From: Methylobacterium thuringiense
GTDB taxonomy: Bacteria > Pseudomonadota > Alphaproteobacteria > Rhizobiales > Beijerinckiaceae
DNA length: 64,000 bases
NCBI RefSeq assembly: GCF_022179645.1
Contig: NZ_BPRA01000009.1
Location: 62,001-126,000 of the forward strand
Direction of reading: 5' to 3'
Every line of letters starts with the position of its first letter. Position 1 is the first letter of the stretch. The translations under genes were made by a program, and so were the position numbers. The notes beneath the pieces are model-generated. The model saw nothing but the letters and a program-made list of their open reading frames with translations, was not told the origin of the DNA and did not search any database. Shown in pieces: positions 45,858 through 54,297 of this stretch.

Positions 45858-46736
45858 ATGCGCCGCGCGTCCCTCGAAAGCGGGACGCAGCGGCGCAATC
45901 GCGTCGGCCATGAAGTCCATGAAGGCGCGGACACGGACGGCGTGGCGCAGGTCCGGATGGGTCAGGAGCCACAGGTCCGAGGCGATATCGGGCTCGAGTT
46001 CGCCGAGTCGCCGGAGATCCGGGGCGGCATCGCCGATGTAGCAGGGAAGCAGTCCGATCCCGATTCCGGCCTGAATCGCCTCTCGAAGGCCGGTCACAGC
46101 GTTCACCTGCAACGCGATCCTGTTGGAGCCGGCGCGCATCCGCAGGAAACGCGCGAACCGCCCATCCGCGACGTGCGGTCCGGGCGTCACCCAACGCCTC
46201 GCGTACGATTCGTCATCGAGGCGGTCGTGCCGCCCGTAGATCGCCCAGGCGATACCCGACAGGCGTCGGCCAAAGAGATTGGCCGGCGGGTTGTTGCTCG
46301 CCCGTATCGCCACGTCGGCATCCCGTTGCGACAGGTTGAGCGGCTCCTCGGACATGACGACGTCGAGCTGGACGTCCGGGTAGGAGTCCCGAAACCGTGC
46401 GAGGAGCGGCATCAGCAGATCGGTCACGAAGCCGACCGGCGCGGTGATGCGGAGTTCGCCCGACGGCGTCAGCGTCCGGCCCAGGACTTCCCGGCCGAAG
46501 CGCGCGACATCCGTCTCCATCCGACCGGCCGCCTCGACCATGGCGAGGCCGGCCGGGGTCGGCACGTAGCCGGAGCGCGAGCGCTCGAACAGGCGCGCGT
46601 CGAGCGATGTCTCGATGCCGGACAGCCGGCGAAAGGCCGTCGAGTGGTTGATGCCGAGATGCGATGCGGCATGGGTCAGGCCGCCGCGGTCGGCGATGGC
46701 TTTGACGAGCCGAAAGTCGTCCCAGGCGAGGGTCAT
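45846..46736 (-). CDS. LysR family transcriptional regulator
   Basis: 296 residues. N-terminal winged helix ([26 protein letters not shown]) and a periplasmic-binding-like effector domain from about residue 90. Divergent from wrbA with 158 bp between the starts, so it probably regulates wrbA and itself in response to an unknown small molecule. Its last four codons (HQKT and stop) come from the palindromic repeat, so the C-terminus was probably altered by the insertion. Start MTLAWDD chosen. Confidence 0.9.
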   Translation of the reverse strand: MTLAWDDFRLVKAIADRGGLTHAASHLGINHSTAFRRLSGIETSLDARLFERSRSGYVPTPAGLAMVEAAGRMETDVARFGREVLGRTLTPSGELRITAPVGFVTDLLMPLLARFRDSYPDVQLDVVMSEEPLNLSQRDADVAIRASNNPPANLFGRRLSGIAWAIYGRHDRLDDESYARRWVTPGPHVADGRFARFLRMRAGSNRIALQVNAVTGLREAIQAGIGIGLLPCYIGDAAPDLRRLGELEPDIASDLWLLTHPDLRHAVRVRAFMDFMADAIAPLRPAFEGRAAHQKT

Positions 46737-46894
46737 GCGGCGAGCAGCACTACTTGATTTGCATCCATGCAAAGACGTTCTTGCAGATCAGGGCATTTTC
46801 GCAATCGCCGCGAAGGCCGATGTGTCCGGCACTGGAGGCGCACCGCACATCGCGGGCGCTCGAGTCGGTTCGAAACACGACAGGAGATCGCGCG

Positions 46895-47494
46895 ATGGCG
46901 AAGGTGCTGGTGCTCTATTATTCGTCCTGGGGCCACGTGGAGCAGCTGGCGAACGCCGCCGCCGAAGGTGCCCGCGAGGCCGGTGCCGAGGTCACGGTCA
47001 AACGCGTGCCCGAACTGGTGCCCGACGCCGTCGCCGAGCAGTTCCACTACAAGCGCGACCAGCCTGCTCAGATCGCGCAGCCGGACGAACTCGCCGATTA
47101 CGACGCGATCATCTTCGGCACGCCGACCCGCTACGGCAACATGGCCGCCCAGATGAAGAACTTCATCGACCAGACCGGCGGGCTGTGGGCCAAGGGCGCT
47201 CTCGTCGGCAAGGTCGGGTCAGCCTTCACCTCCACGGCCTCGCAGCATGGCGGCCAGGAGACGACGCTGACGAGCTTTCACACCGTCCTGCTCCACCACG
47301 GCATGGTCATCGTCGGCCTGCCCTACGCCTTCCAGGGTCAGATGGGCGTCGACGCGGTGAAGGGCGGCTCGCCCTATGGCGCCACGACGATCGCGGACGG
47401 CGACGGAAGCCGCCAGCCGAGCCCGGCCGAACTCGACGGCGCCCGCTTCCAGGGCAAGCATGTCGCCAGCATCGCCGCGAAGCTCGTAGCGTAG
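46895..47494 (+). CDS. wrbA: NAD(P)H:quinone oxidoreductase, WrbA type
   Basis: 199 residues. Flavodoxin-like FMN phosphate loop [31 protein letters not shown] and [14 protein letters not shown] are WrbA hallmarks. It reduces quinones by two electrons with bound FMN, limiting redox cycling. Start chosen by CAGGAG 9 bp upstream. Divergent from a LysR regulator that may control it. Confidence 0.95.
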   Translation: MAKVLVLYYSSWGHVEQLANAAAEGAREAGAEVTVKRVPELVPDAVAEQFHYKRDQPAQIAQPDELADYDAIIFGTPTRYGNMAAQMKNFIDQTGGLWAKGALVGKVGSAFTSTASQHGGQETTLTSFHTVLLHHGMVIVGLPYAFQGQMGVDAVKGGSPYGATTIADGDGSRQPSPAELDGARFQGKHVASIAAKLVA

Positions 47495-47499
47495 CTAGA

Positions 47500-47532
47500 C
47501 ATAAGCCGCGATCCTGCCGATCGCGGCTTATG
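47500..47532 (+). terminator. Terminator-like hairpin after wrbA
   Basis: Perfect 14-bp stem (CATAAGCCGCGATC and its complement) with a 5-base loop, 6 bp after the stop. Confidence 0.75.
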
Positions 47533-47600
47533 TTAAACCCTTGTCGTAACGCGAGTTCTTCACGCGAACCGCAAACACTTCGCTTGAAATCGCTTCGGAC

Positions 47601-47630
47601 AAGAAAAAAGGCTCGCATTGCTGCGAGCCT
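47601..47630 (-). terminator. Rho-independent terminator of tsaC
   Basis: On the minus strand a 9-bp stem (AGGCTCGCA/TGCGAGCCT at 47609-47630) is followed by six T then CTT. It lies 93 bp beyond the tsaC stop. Confidence 0.88.
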
Positions 47631-47722
47631 GGGAAGGAAAAAGGCCATTGGGGGCTGAACTGGCCTTCGTGATTGGACAACGGCCTTACCGACACTCGGT
47701 TCCGAAGAAAGTTGGAAAAAGT

Positions 47723-48718
47723 TCAGCGGGGCGCGGCGGCCCGGTTCAGGCGGTCGTTGATCGCCTCGCCGAGCCCGTCCGCCGGGATCGCGACGACGGC
47801 GATCGTGCCGGCGCCGGACGCGTCGAGTCGGCGCAGTGCTTCGAACAGGCGGGAGGCCGCCTCGGTCGCATCGCCGCGCTCGCTCAGGGTTTCGACGACG
47901 CCGGCCTCGTCGAGTCCGGCCGGCCGGAACGACCCGAACAGCAGAACGGCCTCGCCGGGCGCAATCCGCTCGACGTCGAGGCGGACGGCGGCCCGCGGCG
48001 CGTAATGCGACGCGAGCAGGCCCGGACCGATCGGGCGGCTGTCGTCGCCTGAGCCCACCGCCGGATCGATACCGAGAACCCGCCGCAGTTCGGCGCGGGT
48101 GATCCCACCCGGCCGGAGCAGGCGCGGCGGGCCACCGAGGCAGGCCACCACCGTCGATTCGATACCGACAGAGCAAGTGCCACCGTCGAGCACCGCCGCG
48201 ATACGCCCGTCGAGATCGGCCAGCACATGCGCGACCGAGGTCGGGCTGACCCGGCCGGAGCGATTGGCCGACGGCGCCGCGATCGGCCGGCCGACGCGGG
48301 CCAGGATCTCTCGCGCCAGCGCATGGCCCGGCACCCGCAAGGCCACGCTCGGCAGGCCGGCGCGGGCGAGATCGCAGACCGATCCGCCGGGCGCGGCCGG
48401 CACCACCAGTGTCAGCGGTCCCGGCCAAAAGGCCTTTGCCAGCGCCGCCGCGGTCTCATCGAAAATGCCCTCGTGGCGGGCAGCGGCCTCGTCGGGCAGA
48501 TGGGCGATCAGGGGGTTGAAGCGCGGGCGCTCCTTGGCCGCGTAGATCGCGGCGACGGCACTCGGCTCCGAGGCGTCGGCGGCAAGCCCGTAGACGGTCT
48601 CGGTCGGGATCGCGACGAGCCGGCCCGCGCCGAGCAGCCGGGCGGCCTCGCCGATGCCGTCGGCGTCGGGCGCGAGGCGCAGCGTCGGCCTGTCGGCGAT
48701 TGACCCGGGATCGTCCAT
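47723..48718 (-). CDS. tsaC: L-threonylcarbamoyladenylate synthase (Sua5/YwlC type)
   Basis: 331 residues. N-terminal YrdC/Sua5 catalytic domain (about 15-205): IPTETVYGLAADA, AAKERPRFNPLI, APSANRSGRVSPTS, plus a C-terminal Sua5 domain (about 225-330) that closes over the active site. It makes threonylcarbamoyl-AMP for the t6A tRNA modification. I started at MDDPGSIADR. It is divergent from the acyl-CoA dehydrogenase gene. Confidence 0.93.
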   Translation of the reverse strand: MDDPGSIADRPTLRLAPDADGIGEAARLLGAGRLVAIPTETVYGLAADASEPSAVAAIYAAKERPRFNPLIAHLPDEAAARHEGIFDETAAALAKAFWPGPLTLVVPAAPGGSVCDLARAGLPSVALRVPGHALAREILARVGRPIAAPSANRSGRVSPTSVAHVLADLDGRIAAVLDGGTCSVGIESTVVACLGGPPRLLRPGGITRAELRRVLGIDPAVGSGDDSRPIGPGLLASHYAPRAAVRLDVERIAPGEAVLLFGSFRPAGLDEAGVVETLSERGDATEAASRLFEALRRLDASGAGTIAVVAIPADGLGEAINDRLNRAAAPR

Positions 48719-48851
48719 ATCCAAACTGTCTGTGCGCAATGAAGGCGGCTGTGGCAGCAGCGCGGCTTCGGTCGTAAGAGGCAGCCGGCCGTAGCCGCCT
48801 GCGGTCCGAGACGTCAAATCAGCGCCAACCATACGGCGCCGGAGGAGCCCC

Positions 48852-50612
48852 ATGAGCTATCGCGCGCCGGTCGAGGAGATGGCGTTCACCCTGCGCCACG
48901 TCGCCGGCCTCGACGCCGTGCTGGCGCAGGGCGGCCACGAGATGGCGCCCGAGGATGTCGGCGCGATCCTCGATGAGGCGGGCAAGCTGGCGAACGGCGT
49001 CATCGCGCCGCTCAACCGCGCCGGCGACCGGCATGGCGCGACCCTGACGGACGGCGCGGTGACCACGGCGCCGGGCTGGCGCGAGGCCTATCGCGCCTTC
49101 GTCGATGGCGGCTGGAACGGCCTCGGCGCCACGGTCGAGCATGGCGGCCAGGGCCTGCCGCACCTGATGGCGGCGGCCTGCAACGAGATGTGGAACGGCG
49201 CCAATCTCAGCTTCGGCCTGTGCCCGCTGCTGACAGCCGGCGGCATCGAGGCGCTGACGGCGCACGGCTCGGCCGATCTGAAGGAGCGCTACCTCGCAAA
49301 ACTTGTGTCGGGCGAGTGGACCGCGACGATGAACCTGACCGAGCCGCAGGCCGGCTCGGATCTCGCACTGCTGCGCAGCCGCGCGGAGCCGATCGGGGAC
49401 GGCCGCTACCGGATCGTGGGCCAAAAAATCTACATCACCTACGGCGAGCACGACCTCACCGAGAACATCGTGCACCTCGTGCTGGCACGCCTGAAGGACG
49501 CACCGGCCGGCACCCGCGGCATCTCGCTGTTCCTGGTCCCGAAGATCCTGCCGGACGGAACGCGGAACGACCTCCGCTGCTCGGGCCTCGAGCACAAGCT
49601 CGGCATCCACGCCTCGCCGACCTGCTCCATGGCCTTCGGCGATGCGGGCGGCGCCATCGGCTGGCTGATCGGCGAGGAGAACCGCGGGCTCGCCTGCATG
49701 TTCACGATGATGAACTCGGCCCGGCTCAATGTCGGCCTCCAGGGTGTCGGGGTCGCAGAGGCCGCCTATCAGCACGCGCTCGCCTATGCCCGCGAGCGCC
49801 GGCAGGGCAGGGCGCCGGGCACAGCCGAGACCAGCGCCATCGTCGCCCATGCCGACGTGCAGCGCATGCTCCTGACCATGAAGGCCTACACGGCCGCCGC
49901 GCGCGGCATCTGCTACCTCACGGCTCAAGCCCTCGACGCCACGGACGGGCCGGAGGGCAAGGCCGCCTTCGAGCGCGCCTCGCTGCTCACCCCCGTCGCC
50001 AAGGCCTTCGCCACCGACATCGCCAACGAGGTGACCTCGCTGGGCGTACAGGTGCATGGCGGCATGGGGTTCGTGGAGGAGACGGGCGCGGCCCAGCTCA
50101 TGCGCGATGCCCGCATCCTCGCGATCTACGAGGGCACCAACGGCATCCAGGCGATCGACCTCGTCACGCGCAAGCTGCCGCTCTCCGGCGGCGCCACGGT
50201 GCGCGCGCAGATCGCGACGCTGCGGCGGGTGGCCGAGGGCCTGCTCAAGGACGGCTCGCCCGGCTTCGGCCATGCGGCGGCGCGCCTGCGCGACGGCGTC
50301 TGTAGCCTCGACCGCGCGACGAGCTTTTTGCTGAAGACCCTCGCCTCGAACCGGCCGGAGACGGCTCTGGCCGGTGCCACGCCGTATCTGCGTCTGTTCG
50401 GCCTGGCCCAGGGCGCGGCCTGTTTGGCGCAGGCAGGGCTGGCGTCGAGCGCGGCGCTGAAGGCCGGCGACACCGATCCGGCCCATGCCGCCCGGATCGC
50501 CCTGGCGCGTTTCTTTGCGGAGAACCTGCTGACGGCGGCGAGCGGGCTGGAGCAGGCGGTGATCGACGGTGGGGCGTTCGCCGAGGATGCGGTGGCGATG
50601 CTGGCGAGCTAG
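48852..50612 (+). CDS. Acyl-CoA dehydrogenase (long form, 586 aa)
   Basis: 586 residues, in the size class of the C-terminally extended acyl-CoA dehydrogenases. FAD-binding and catalytic motifs: MNLTEPQAGSDLALLRS, KIYITYGEHDL, and the catalytic Glu in AIYEGTNGIQAIDL. The C-terminal domain (about residues 460-580) packs against it. It oxidises an acyl-CoA and passes electrons to ETF. First gene of a four-gene acyl-CoA/short-chain dehydrogenase cluster. Confidence 0.93.
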   Translation: MSYRAPVEEMAFTLRHVAGLDAVLAQGGHEMAPEDVGAILDEAGKLANGVIAPLNRAGDRHGATLTDGAVTTAPGWREAYRAFVDGGWNGLGATVEHGGQGLPHLMAAACNEMWNGANLSFGLCPLLTAGGIEALTAHGSADLKERYLAKLVSGEWTATMNLTEPQAGSDLALLRSRAEPIGDGRYRIVGQKIYITYGEHDLTENIVHLVLARLKDAPAGTRGISLFLVPKILPDGTRNDLRCSGLEHKLGIHASPTCSMAFGDAGGAIGWLIGEENRGLACMFTMMNSARLNVGLQGVGVAEAAYQHALAYARERRQGRAPGTAETSAIVAHADVQRMLLTMKAYTAAARGICYLTAQALDATDGPEGKAAFERASLLTPVAKAFATDIANEVTSLGVQVHGGMGFVEETGAAQLMRDARILAIYEGTNGIQAIDLVTRKLPLSGGATVRAQIATLRRVAEGLLKDGSPGFGHAAARLRDGVCSLDRATSFLLKTLASNRPETALAGATPYLRLFGLAQGAACLAQAGLASSAALKAGDTDPAHAARIALARFFAENLLTAASGLEQAVIDGGAFAEDAVAMLAS

Positions 50613-50643
50613 ACACCGTAGAGCGGGCAAGGCGGATGCGACG

Positions 50644-51408
50644 ATGACCGACCACATCACGGTCCAGAACACCCCCGGCGGCGTCCGCCTGATCGGCCTC
50701 GACCGGCCGCAGAAGAAGAACGCGCTGACCGGCGCCATGTACGACGCGATGCGGGTCGCCCTCGCAGACGCGGATGCGTCAGGCGAGATCGGCGCCGTCG
50801 TCTTCGCGGGCCTGCCGGGCATCTTCACCGCGGGCAACGACCTTGCGGATTTCGACGAGGGCACGCGGACCGCTTTCGGGGACGCGCCGGCGCTTCAGTT
50901 CATCCGGCAGCTGGCTCGCACGAGAACGCCGATGGTGGCGGCTGTGGACGGGATCGCGGTCGGCATCGGCACGACGCTGACGCTGCATTGCGACCTCGTC
51001 TATGTCAGCGACAGCGCGCGGTTCCGGATGCCGTTCGTCGAACTCGGGCTCGTGCCGGAGGCCGCCTCCAGCTACCTGCTGCCCCGCCGCGTCGGCCTGC
51101 TCAAGGCAACCGAATTTCTGCTGCTGTCGGAGCCGTTCGACGCCGCGACGGCCGTGGGTCTCGGCCTCGCCAACGGGATCATCCCCTCCGACATGCTGGT
51201 CGAGCACGCAATCGCGCAGGCGTCCCGGCTGGCGGCGCTGCCGCGCTGCGCGGTCGAAGCCTCGCGAAAGCTGATCCGCGGCGACCAGGCGGCGGTCGAG
51301 GCCGCTTTGGAAGCTGAAGCCGAGGCCTTCGAGGCGCGATTGCGCTCGCCCGAAGCGCAGGCCGCCTTCAAGACGTTTCTCGACCGAACCCCGAAGCCCG
51401 CCGCGTGA
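50644..51408 (+). CDS. Enoyl-CoA hydratase/isomerase family protein
   Basis: 254 residues. Crotonase core: LDRPQKKNALTGAMYDAM, FTAGNDLADF (oxyanion hole), DGIAVGIGTTLTLHCDLVY and MPFVELGLVPEAASSYLLP. It hydrates or isomerises enoyl-CoA esters. It sits between the acyl-CoA dehydrogenase and two SDR genes, so the four probably act in a row on a branched or unusual acyl-CoA. Stop overlaps the next start by 4 bp. Confidence 0.92.
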   Translation: MTDHITVQNTPGGVRLIGLDRPQKKNALTGAMYDAMRVALADADASGEIGAVVFAGLPGIFTAGNDLADFDEGTRTAFGDAPALQFIRQLARTRTPMVAAVDGIAVGIGTTLTLHCDLVYVSDSARFRMPFVELGLVPEAASSYLLPRRVGLLKATEFLLLSEPFDAATAVGLGLANGIIPSDMLVEHAIAQASRLAALPRCAVEASRKLIRGDQAAVEAALEAEAEAFEARLRSPEAQAAFKTFLDRTPKPAA

Positions 51409-52286
51409 GCGACAAACCCCTCGCCGGCCAAGCCCTCGCCGGCAAGGTCTGCCTCGTGGCGGGGGCCTCGCGCGGCGTCGGGCGCGGCATCGCGCGCGGC
51501 CTCGGCGAGGCGGGCGCGACCGTGATCGTCACGGCCCGCTCCAGCGAGACCGGCCCTCGCACCGAGATGCGCCCGGAGGCGATCGAAGACACCGCCCGGG
51601 AGGTCGACGCCGCGGGCGGGGAGGGGCACCACTACCTCTGCGACCACCGCAGCGAGCGCGCCGTCGACGAACTGGTGCATTGGGTGCTGCGCCGCTTCGG
51701 CCGCATCGACGTCGCGGTCTCCAGCGTCTGGGGCGGCAACGAGGGCTATGACGGCGAGCGCTACGCCGACGGGGCCGCCTGGGGCACGCCGTTCTGGCGC
51801 CGCTCGGCCGAACCGTTTTCGAACTTCCTCGACGGCGGCCCCTATCCCGGGCTCCTACTGGCACGCGCCGTCGCGCCGGCGATGGTCTCCGCCCGCAGCG
51901 GGCTGTTCGTCTTCGTCTCGTTCGGGACGGAGAGCGGCTATCTCGGCGACGTCTTCTACGATCTCGCCAAGGCGACGACGAACCGTCTCGCCTTCGCCTG
52001 CGCCGCCGAACTCGCGCCGCATGGCGTCTGCAGCGTCGGCCTCTCGCCGGGCTTCGTGCGCACCGAGCGGGTGCGCGACCTCGGCCAGGACGCGTTGGCG
52101 ACCGAGAGCCCGCTCTATGCAGGCCGGGCGGTCGCCGCGCTGGCCGCAGACACGTCGGTGTTGACCCAGAGCGGGCGCACGCTGCACGTGGCCGATCTCG
52201 CCCGGACGTATGGCTTCACCGACACCGACGGCACCCAGCCAGACCGTTTCCGGATCGCGACGGAGGACAACAGCGATGGGCCATAG
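51405..52286 (+). CDS. SDR family oxidoreductase (1)
   Basis: 293 residues from a GTG start overlapping the hydratase stop (GTGA). Rossmann loop LVAGASRGVGRGIARGL near the N-terminus; the usual YxxxK reads YDLAKATTNRL, with Ser in FVSFGTES. NAD(P)-dependent reductase/dehydrogenase; the substrate is probably a hydroxyacyl-CoA given the neighbours. Overlaps the following gene by 11 bp. Confidence 0.9.
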   Translation: MSDKPLAGQALAGKVCLVAGASRGVGRGIARGLGEAGATVIVTARSSETGPRTEMRPEAIEDTAREVDAAGGEGHHYLCDHRSERAVDELVHWVLRRFGRIDVAVSSVWGGNEGYDGERYADGAAWGTPFWRRSAEPFSNFLDGGPYPGLLLARAVAPAMVSARSGLFVFVSFGTESGYLGDVFYDLAKATTNRLAFACAAELAPHGVCSVGLSPGFVRTERVRDLGQDALATESPLYAGRAVAALAADTSVLTQSGRTLHVADLARTYGFTDTDGTQPDRFRIATEDNSDGP

Positions 52287-53136
52287 CCTGCAGGGCAAGA
52301 CGCTCTTCATCACCGGCGCCTCGCGGGGCATCGGCCTCGCCATCGGCCTGCGTGCGGCCCGCGACGGCGCCAACGTCGCCATCGCCGCCAAGACGGCCGA
52401 GCCGCATCCCAAGCTCGAAGGCACGATCCACACGGCCGCCGCGGCGATCGAGGCGGCCGGTGGCAAGGCGCTGCCGCTGCTCGTCGACGTGCGGGACGAG
52501 GACGCTGTCCGCGATGCGCTGGACCAAACGGCCAAAAAATTCGGCGGGGTGGATATCGTCGTGAACAACGCCAGCGCGATCTCGCTGACGCGCACGCCCC
52601 AGACCGCGATGAAGCGCTTCGATCTGATGCATCAGATCAACACGCGCGGCACCTACATGGTCAGCAAGCACGCGATTCCTTACCTGCAGAAGTCCGACAA
52701 CCCGCACATCCTGATGCTGTCGCCGCCCCTCGACATGGCGGAGAAGTGGTTCGCGCCCCACCTCGCCTACACCATGGCGAAGTTCGGCATGTCGCTCTGT
52801 GTGCTGGGGCTGGCCGGCGAGCTGCGCAAGACCGGTATCGCGGTCAACGCTCTGTGGCCGCGCACCACCATCGCCACGGCGGCGGTGCGCAACATCCTCG
52901 GCGGCGAGGCGCTGATCGCGGCGAGCCGCACGCCGGAGATCATCGCCGACGCGGCCCATGCCGTCTTCCTGAAGCCGGCGAAAGAATTTTCCGGCCGCTT
53001 CCTCATCGACGATACGTTCCTCGCCGAGGAGGGTGTCACGGACTTCACACAATACCGCGTCACACCCGGCGTCCCTCTTGCGCCGGACTTCTTCGTGCCG
53101 GATGCGAGCGTACCGCCTCACGACGCGTTGGTCTGA
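52276..53136 (+). CDS. SDR family oxidoreductase (2), HSDL2-like
   Basis: 286 residues. Rossmann loop FITGASRGIGLAIGLRAA, NNAS motif (VNNASAISL) and YTMAKFGMS as the YxxxK pair. The C-terminal FLAEEGVTDFTQYRV tail is typical of the HSDL2-like group, proteins linked to lipid metabolism. It ends the cluster of four overlapping or closely spaced genes. Confidence 0.9.
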   Translation: MGHSLQGKTLFITGASRGIGLAIGLRAARDGANVAIAAKTAEPHPKLEGTIHTAAAAIEAAGGKALPLLVDVRDEDAVRDALDQTAKKFGGVDIVVNNASAISLTRTPQTAMKRFDLMHQINTRGTYMVSKHAIPYLQKSDNPHILMLSPPLDMAEKWFAPHLAYTMAKFGMSLCVLGLAGELRKTGIAVNALWPRTTIATAAVRNILGGEALIAASRTPEIIADAAHAVFLKPAKEFSGRFLIDDTFLAEEGVTDFTQYRVTPGVPLAPDFFVPDASVPPHDALV

Positions 53137-53140
53137 TCCC

Positions 53141-54145
53141 TTGATCTTCATTCACCAGCCGGTCTCCAGCACCGCCCAGATACTCCTGGAGCGGCGGCCG
53201 CTCGAACTGCAGGACGTCATTCCAGACGACACGCTCTGGCTCGACCTGGTCCGCCCGACACGGGAGGAGGATCTCAAGGTCGAATCCTTCATGGGCATTT
53301 CCGTCCCGACGCGGGAGGAGATGAAGGACATCGAGCCGTCCGAACTCCTCTACGTGGAGGAGGGTGCCCGATACATGACGGGCCGGGTGCTCTCGAAGGT
53401 CGAGGATTCGGAGGAACCGGGGCTTGCCGGCATCACCTTCATTCTGCGCGGCAACCGCCTCGTCACGGTGCGCTACGAGGAGCCTCAGGCATTCCGGATG
53501 TATACGCAGCGGGCCGGACGCTCGACCGGCAACGGTCCCTCTCAGAACTCCTCGGGCGAGACCATTCTGGCGGGGCTGATCGAGGCGGTGATCGACCGGG
53601 CCGCCGACGTGCTGCAGCTGCAAGGCGAGCGCATCGATCGGCTGTCCCGTAAAATTTTCGAGGAGAAGAGCGATCCCAGTGCCCGCAACACCGCTCTCCA
53701 GGACACGCTGCGGGCGCTCGGGCGCCACGGCGACCTGATCTCGAAGCAGCGCGAGAGCCTCGTCTCGATGGAGCGCATCCTGCTGTCGCTCTCGGCGACC
53801 TATCGTACGAGCAAGGCTCCGAGGGAGCTGCGCGAGGACGTACGCTCGACTCTGCGCGACCTGCAATCGCTGGAAGAGCACGCGACGTTCCTGTCGTCCA
53901 AGATCCAATTTTTGCTCGACGCGACGTTGGGCCTCGTCAATCTCGAGCAGAACAACATCATCAAGCTGTTTTCGGTCATGGCGGTGGTGTTCATGCCGCC
54001 GACGTTGATCGCTTCGATCTACGGCATGAACTTCAAGATCATGCCGGAATTGGACTGGAGCCTAGGCTATCCTCTCGCCGTCTGCATGATGGTTGTGGCA
54101 GCGGTGTTGCCGTATGTGTTCTTCCGCTGGAAGAAGTGGCTCTAA
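53141..54145 (+). CDS. corA: CorA family Mg2+/divalent metal transporter
   Basis: 334 residues if the TTG giving (M)IFIHQPVSST is used, close to the family norm; ATG starts 13 and 36 codons further up overlap the previous gene. A long cytoplasmic N-terminal domain is followed by two C-terminal membrane helices, the first ending in the selectivity motif YGMNF (about residue 290). It is a pentameric Mg2+/Co2+ channel. The start codon is the least certain part. Confidence 0.9.
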   Translation: MIFIHQPVSSTAQILLERRPLELQDVIPDDTLWLDLVRPTREEDLKVESFMGISVPTREEMKDIEPSELLYVEEGARYMTGRVLSKVEDSEEPGLAGITFILRGNRLVTVRYEEPQAFRMYTQRAGRSTGNGPSQNSSGETILAGLIEAVIDRAADVLQLQGERIDRLSRKIFEEKSDPSARNTALQDTLRALGRHGDLISKQRESLVSMERILLSLSATYRTSKAPRELREDVRSTLRDLQSLEEHATFLSSKIQFLLDATLGLVNLEQNNIIKLFSVMAVVFMPPTLIASIYGMNFKIMPELDWSLGYPLAVCMMVVAAVLPYVFFRWKKWL

Positions 54146-54202
54146 GCGCCCCAATAATATTTATAAAAAACGCTTCGATACACATCCGATTTCAATAAAA
54201 TA

Positions 54203-54234
54203 CATGCTGCATTGTAGTCGAAAAATGCAGCATG
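54203..54234. terminator. Hairpin between convergent corA and radical SAM gene
   Basis: Perfect 11-bp stem (CATGCTGCATT and complement) with a 10-base loop in an AT-rich gap. Confidence 0.65.
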
Positions 54235-54297
54235 CCGTGACGTGGATTTGTGCCACGCAGTTTTTGCTCTAATCTGCTTGACGATAGCGGCGCCAAT

